From an uncultured Collinsella sp. (lineage in GTDB: Bacteria; Actinomycetota; Coriobacteriia; Coriobacteriales; Coriobacteriaceae), in NCBI GenBank assembly GCA_902496335.1, contig CABVAO010000026.1:1-25405 (forward strand): 25,405 bases of DNA, in the 5' to 3' direction. The notes beneath the pieces are model-generated. The model had not been told where the DNA came from. It did not search any database and saw only the letters and a program-made list of their open reading frames with translations. Each line of letters starts with the position of its first letter. Within the stretch, counting starts at the first letter, position 1. Below, in pieces: positions 22,686 through 25,405 of this stretch. The position numbers were made by a program, and so were the translations under genes.

Positions 22686-23821
22686 TCTACCTGGATAACG
22701 CGGCGACGACCATGCACAAGCCGCAGGCGGTCATCGATGCCGTGACGCAAGCGATGTGCTCGCTCGGCAATGCCGGGCGCGGCGCCACGTCGGGTGCCCT
22801 CGACGCCGCTCGTACCATTCACGGTTGCCGTGCCAAGCTCGCGCGCTTGCTGGGCTGCCCGCGGGCCGACCATGTTTGTTTTACGCCCAACTCCACGGCG
22901 GCGCTCAACACCGTCATCAATGGCGTGGTGCGCCCCGGCGACCGTGTGGTCACAACGGTGCTCGAGCACAACTCCGTGCTGCGTCCGCTCAATCGCTTGG
23001 CGACGGAGCAGGGTGTGACGGTTGAGCATGCGGGCTGCGACGCGAACGGCGCGCTCGACTACGACGAGCTCGAGCGGTTGGTCACGCCCGGCACGCGTGC
23101 CGTGGTGGTGACGCACGCTTCCAATGTGACCGGCAACGCGGTCGACGTTTCGCGTGTGGCTGCCATCGCCCATGCGGCCGGTGCGCTGGTGATCGTCGAT
23201 GCCTCTCAGTCTGCCGGTACGGCGCATATCGATATGCAAACCATGGGGCTCGACATTGTGTGCTTTACCGGCCACAAGGGGCTCATGGGTCCGCAGGGGA
23301 CCGGCGGCCTGGCCGTGGCGGAGGGCGTCGATGTGGCTCCGTGGGCCATGGGCGGCACGGGCGTGCACAGCTTCGATGCTCTGCAGCCGCTTGGGTGGCC
23401 CACGCGCCTTGAGGCGGGCACGCTCAACGGCCACGGCATCGCGGGACTTTCTGCCGGCCTCGACTTTATCGAGGCCCAGGGTGGGGTCGAGGCGATTGCT
23501 GCCCACGAGCGTGCGCTCGCTGATCGCTTCCTTGCCGGTGTGCGCAAGATTCCGGGGATTAAGCTCTACGGTGCCTTTGACCAGCAGGCGCGCTCTGCGA
23601 TTGTGTCGCTCAACGTAGCCGATATCGACTCTGCCGAGATTTCGGACGCGCTCATGCAAGGGTGGGGGATTGCGACGCGCCCCGGTGCCCATTGCGCTCC
23701 GCTCATGCACCGCGCGCTGGGGACCGAGCGCCAGGGCGTCGTCCGCTTCTCGTTTGGGTATTTCAACACGGACGAGGAAGTCGACACCGCGATTGACGCT
23801 TTGCGCGATTTAGCCTGCTAG
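22682..23821 (+). CDS. cysteine desulfurase / selenocysteine lyase family protein (TIGR01977-type)
   Basis: This is a class V aminotransferase-fold PLP enzyme of 379 residues. It begins MIYLDNAATTMHKPQAVIDA, has the PLP lysine Lys199 in CFTGHKGLMGPQGTGGL, and the catalytic cysteine Cys338 in RPGAHCAPLMHRALGT, which lies in a short loop as in group II (SufS/CsdB-like) enzymes. The branch found next to selD, yedF and DUF3343 is thought to mobilise selenium or sulfur for SelD; that is the likely role here. Its start overlaps the DUF3343 stop. A terminator follows after the stop. Confidence 0.9.
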   Translation: MIYLDNAATTMHKPQAVIDAVTQAMCSLGNAGRGATSGALDAARTIHGCRAKLARLLGCPRADHVCFTPNSTAALNTVINGVVRPGDRVVTTVLEHNSVLRPLNRLATEQGVTVEHAGCDANGALDYDELERLVTPGTRAVVVTHASNVTGNAVDVSRVAAIAHAAGALVIVDASQSAGTAHIDMQTMGLDIVCFTGHKGLMGPQGTGGLAVAEGVDVAPWAMGGTGVHSFDALQPLGWPTRLEAGTLNGHGIAGLSAGLDFIEAQGGVEAIAAHERALADRFLAGVRKIPGIKLYGAFDQQARSAIVSLNVADIDSAEISDALMQGWGIATRPGAHCAPLMHRALGTERQGVVRFSFGYFNTDEEVDTAIDALRDLAC

Positions 23822-23836
23822 AGCGTATATACTTGC

Positions 23837-23865
23837 GGAACGGGTCTTTTGCCCGTCCCGTTTTT
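23837..23865 (+). terminator. terminator of the selenium operon
   Basis: GGAACGGG (23837-23844) pairs with CCCGTCCC (23852-23859) with one mismatch, followed by GTTTTT (23860-23865). Confidence 0.8.
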
Positions 23866-23888
23866 GTTTCGATTCGAAAGGTGCTCTC

Positions 23889-25247
23889 ATGGCTTCATCC
23901 GCCCCGCGCGGTCTGCGCTCCGACCATGTCGTCACCGTCGGCATTGCGCTGTTCTCGATGCTCTTTGGCGCCGGCAACCTCATCATTCCGCCGTTGCTGG
24001 CACTTCAGGCCGGCACGGCCACGCCGCTTGCCATGATCGGCTTTTTGATTGCCGCTATCGGTCTGCCTGTTATGGGCTTTATCGCCGTCGCGCTCGCCGG
24101 CACGGCGCGCGAGCTTGCCGGCCGCGTTCATCCTAAGTTTGGCGAATTTTTCGTTGCGGCGGTCTACCTGGCCATCGGTCCGTGCCTGGCCATTCCGCGC
24201 ACAAGCTCTACGGCGTTCGAGATGCTGGTGCCGCTGCTGCCCGAGGGCGTTTCGCTCGGCGTAGCACGTCTGGTGTTTGCCATCGGGTTCTTCGTCGTCG
24301 CGTTTGTGCTCACGCTGCGCCCGGGTGTCATCACGCGCGTGCTCGGCCGCATTACGGGCCCCGCGCTCATTGCGCTCATCGTGCTGGTCGTGGGTGCTGC
24401 CGTGATTTCGCCGCTGGGACCGGCTGCCGCGCCTCAGGCTCCCTACGATGCAGGTGCCGCCGTGCAGGGCTTCTTGACCGGCTATCAGACCATGGACCTG
24501 CTCGCGTCACTCGCCTTCGGCATCATCATCGCCGAGACCATCCACGAGTTGGGTGTTACCGATGACAAACGCGTGGCCTTCGAGATTTCGCGTTCCGGTG
24601 TGATCGCGGGCGTGCTCATGGCCATCATCTACTGCGGCTTGGGGCTTGCCGGTATGCAGCTCGGCACCGTGATGCCCGACGCTACCAACGGCGCCGCCAT
24701 CCTTGCCCGCTCTGCCTCCATGCACTTTGGCCTTGCCGGCACGGTCGTGGTCTTCGCCATCTTCTTTCTCGCCTGCATGAACGTGTGCATTGGCCTTATC
24801 AGCTGCTGCTCGCGTTACTTCTGCGAGACGTATGTGGTCGAAGGGGGAGCGGATGTTTCCGAGGAGGCCATGCGCCGCCCCTTTGCGATTCTCGCCTTTG
24901 TGTTCGCGGCGTTTTCGTGCGTGCTCTCCAACGTGGGCCTCGACGTGATTCTTATGTTCTCGGTGCCTATGCTCAACGCCTTGTATCCCGTTGCCATCGT
25001 ACTGGTACTGATGGGCCTGGTGCACGGCTTTTGCGACGCTCATCCGCAGGTGTGGGTGTGGGTCGGCGGCGTGGTTGCTGTGCAGAGTGTGATCACCTCG
25101 GTCCGCGATGCGTTCTTTGTGGGCACGTGGCTGCCGTTCGATGCGTTGCCGCTGGCAGATATCGGTGCTGCGTGGGCACCGGTTGCTGTGGTGGCATTTG
25201 TGATCGGTCTGCTCCATAGTCGTTTTGTCGCACATTCGAGGAGCTAA
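23889..25247 (+). CDS. brnQ: branched-chain amino acid transport system II carrier protein
   Basis: This is a 452-residue polytopic membrane protein of the LIVCS family, importing leucine, isoleucine and valine with a cation (Na+ or H+). The N terminus after a short hydrophilic start reads VGIALFSMLFGAGNLIIPPL near 18-37, the family hallmark. About 12 hydrophobic segments follow, with KFGEFFVAAVYLAIGPCLAI and PRTSSTAFEM near 79-108 also diagnostic. GAAAGG precedes the ATG by 7 bases. It is separated from the selenium operon by a terminator, so it is probably an independent unit. Confidence 0.92.
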   Translation: MASSAPRGLRSDHVVTVGIALFSMLFGAGNLIIPPLLALQAGTATPLAMIGFLIAAIGLPVMGFIAVALAGTARELAGRVHPKFGEFFVAAVYLAIGPCLAIPRTSSTAFEMLVPLLPEGVSLGVARLVFAIGFFVVAFVLTLRPGVITRVLGRITGPALIALIVLVVGAAVISPLGPAAAPQAPYDAGAAVQGFLTGYQTMDLLASLAFGIIIAETIHELGVTDDKRVAFEISRSGVIAGVLMAIIYCGLGLAGMQLGTVMPDATNGAAILARSASMHFGLAGTVVVFAIFFLACMNVCIGLISCCSRYFCETYVVEGGADVSEEAMRRPFAILAFVFAAFSCVLSNVGLDVILMFSVPMLNALYPVAIVLVLMGLVHGFCDAHPQVWVWVGGVVAVQSVITSVRDAFFVGTWLPFDALPLADIGAAWAPVAVVAFVIGLLHSRFVAHSRS

Positions 25248-25258
25248 GGCATCAATGC

Positions 25259-25287
25259 TTGCACAGGCGGGGAGTCTCCCCTATAAT
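25259..25287 (+). promoter_or_regulatory. promoter of tRNA-Pro
   Basis: TTGCAC (25259-25264) and TATAAT (25282-25287) are spaced by exactly 17 bases. The spacer ends in a GGGGA-GTC-TCCCC palindrome. This is the clearest promoter in the window and lies about 50 bases upstream of the tRNA. Confidence 0.8.
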
Positions 25288-25338
25288 TTCCTTCGCTTTG
25301 GGACACGCAAGGTTTAGACCTTAGCTGCTCAACACCTT

Positions 25339-25405
25339 CGGGACGTGGCGCAGTTTGGTAGCGCGCCTGCTTTGGGAGCAGGATGTCGCAGGTTCAAATC
25401 CTGTC
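25339..25405 (+). tRNA. tRNA-Pro (anticodon TGG), cut at window end
   Basis: The acceptor strand CGGGACG starts at 25339, followed by TG, the D-arm GCGC..GCGC with loop AGTTTGGTA, the anticodon arm CCTGC-TTTGGGA-GCAGG with anticodon TGG, and the T-arm CAGG-TTCAAAT-CCTG. About 67 of 77 bases are present; the 3' acceptor strand lies outside. Confidence 0.93.

Noticed and set aside
21746..23710. Open frame of 654 codons on the minus strand across yedF, DUF3343 and the desulfurase
   Set aside because: It covers three well-supported plus-strand genes and is His/Arg-rich, as expected of an antisense reading of GC-rich codons.
1..25405. CRISPR array, prophage or insertion sequence
   Set aside because: No regularly spaced repeats, integrase, transposase or structural phage genes were seen in any frame; the only repeats are the palindromes and the paired elements listed.

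Overview
The window reads as a high-GC chromosomal segment from an anaerobic gut-type actinobacterium of the Coriobacteriia, most like Collinsella. This assignment is inferred from base composition, frequent TTG/GTG starts with GAAAGG-type ribosome binding sites, a four-domain ribosomal protein S1, and strict-anaerobe metabolism (double-cubane/2-hydroxyacyl-CoA dehydratase-type proteins, selenocysteine use, molybdate uptake). No phage, CRISPR array or insertion sequence is visible. Genes are dense and many units end in clear rho-independent terminators.

Layout: a HAD hydrolase (minus strand) lies divergent to rpsA. After the rpsA terminator comes a non-coding stretch of almost 900 bases holding a foldable region, the RNase P RNA gene (rnpB), and a perfect-stem hairpin of about 99 nt. 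Then follow a YigZ/IMPACT protein, a C_GCxxG_C_C family protein (minus), an O-acetylhomoserine sulfhydrylase-type PLP enzyme, an MFS exporter, xanthine phosphoribosyltransferase, a GGQ-containing ArfB-like release factor, a diacylglycerol kinase-family lipid kinase (minus) and a CLC antiporter resembling the fluoride-type clade (minus).

From 11.3 kb the window turns to metals and redox chemistry. moeA-mogA (molybdenum cofactor synthesis) is followed by modA-modB-modC (molybdate ABC importer). The permease ModB carries an unusual extracytoplasmic domain of about 180 residues at its N terminus. Next is a long, structured, uORF-containing leader, then two paralogous double-cubane-cluster/2-hydroxyacyl-CoA dehydratase-like proteins and their ATP-dependent activator. 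The activator is broken by a short out-of-frame deletion near its C terminus. Directly downstream is a selenium unit: selD with an in-frame UGA (Sec17) and a SECIS-like hairpin, yedF, a DUF3343 protein and a TIGR01977-type cysteine desulfurase. A branched-chain amino acid carrier and a tRNA-Pro(UGG), cut by the window end, close the segment.

The strongest undescribed candidate is a pair of about 100-nt elements, one after each double-cubane gene. Their central cores are about 85% identical, while the flanking basal stems differ in sequence but keep base pairing by compensatory changes. This suggests a structured RNA, or a mobile palindromic element. Other structures worth a look are the long hairpin beside rnpB, a 27-bp perfect inverted repeat at 8529-8599, and the leader of the double-cubane operon. 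All fold statements come from reading complementarity by eye; no folding program or database search was run.
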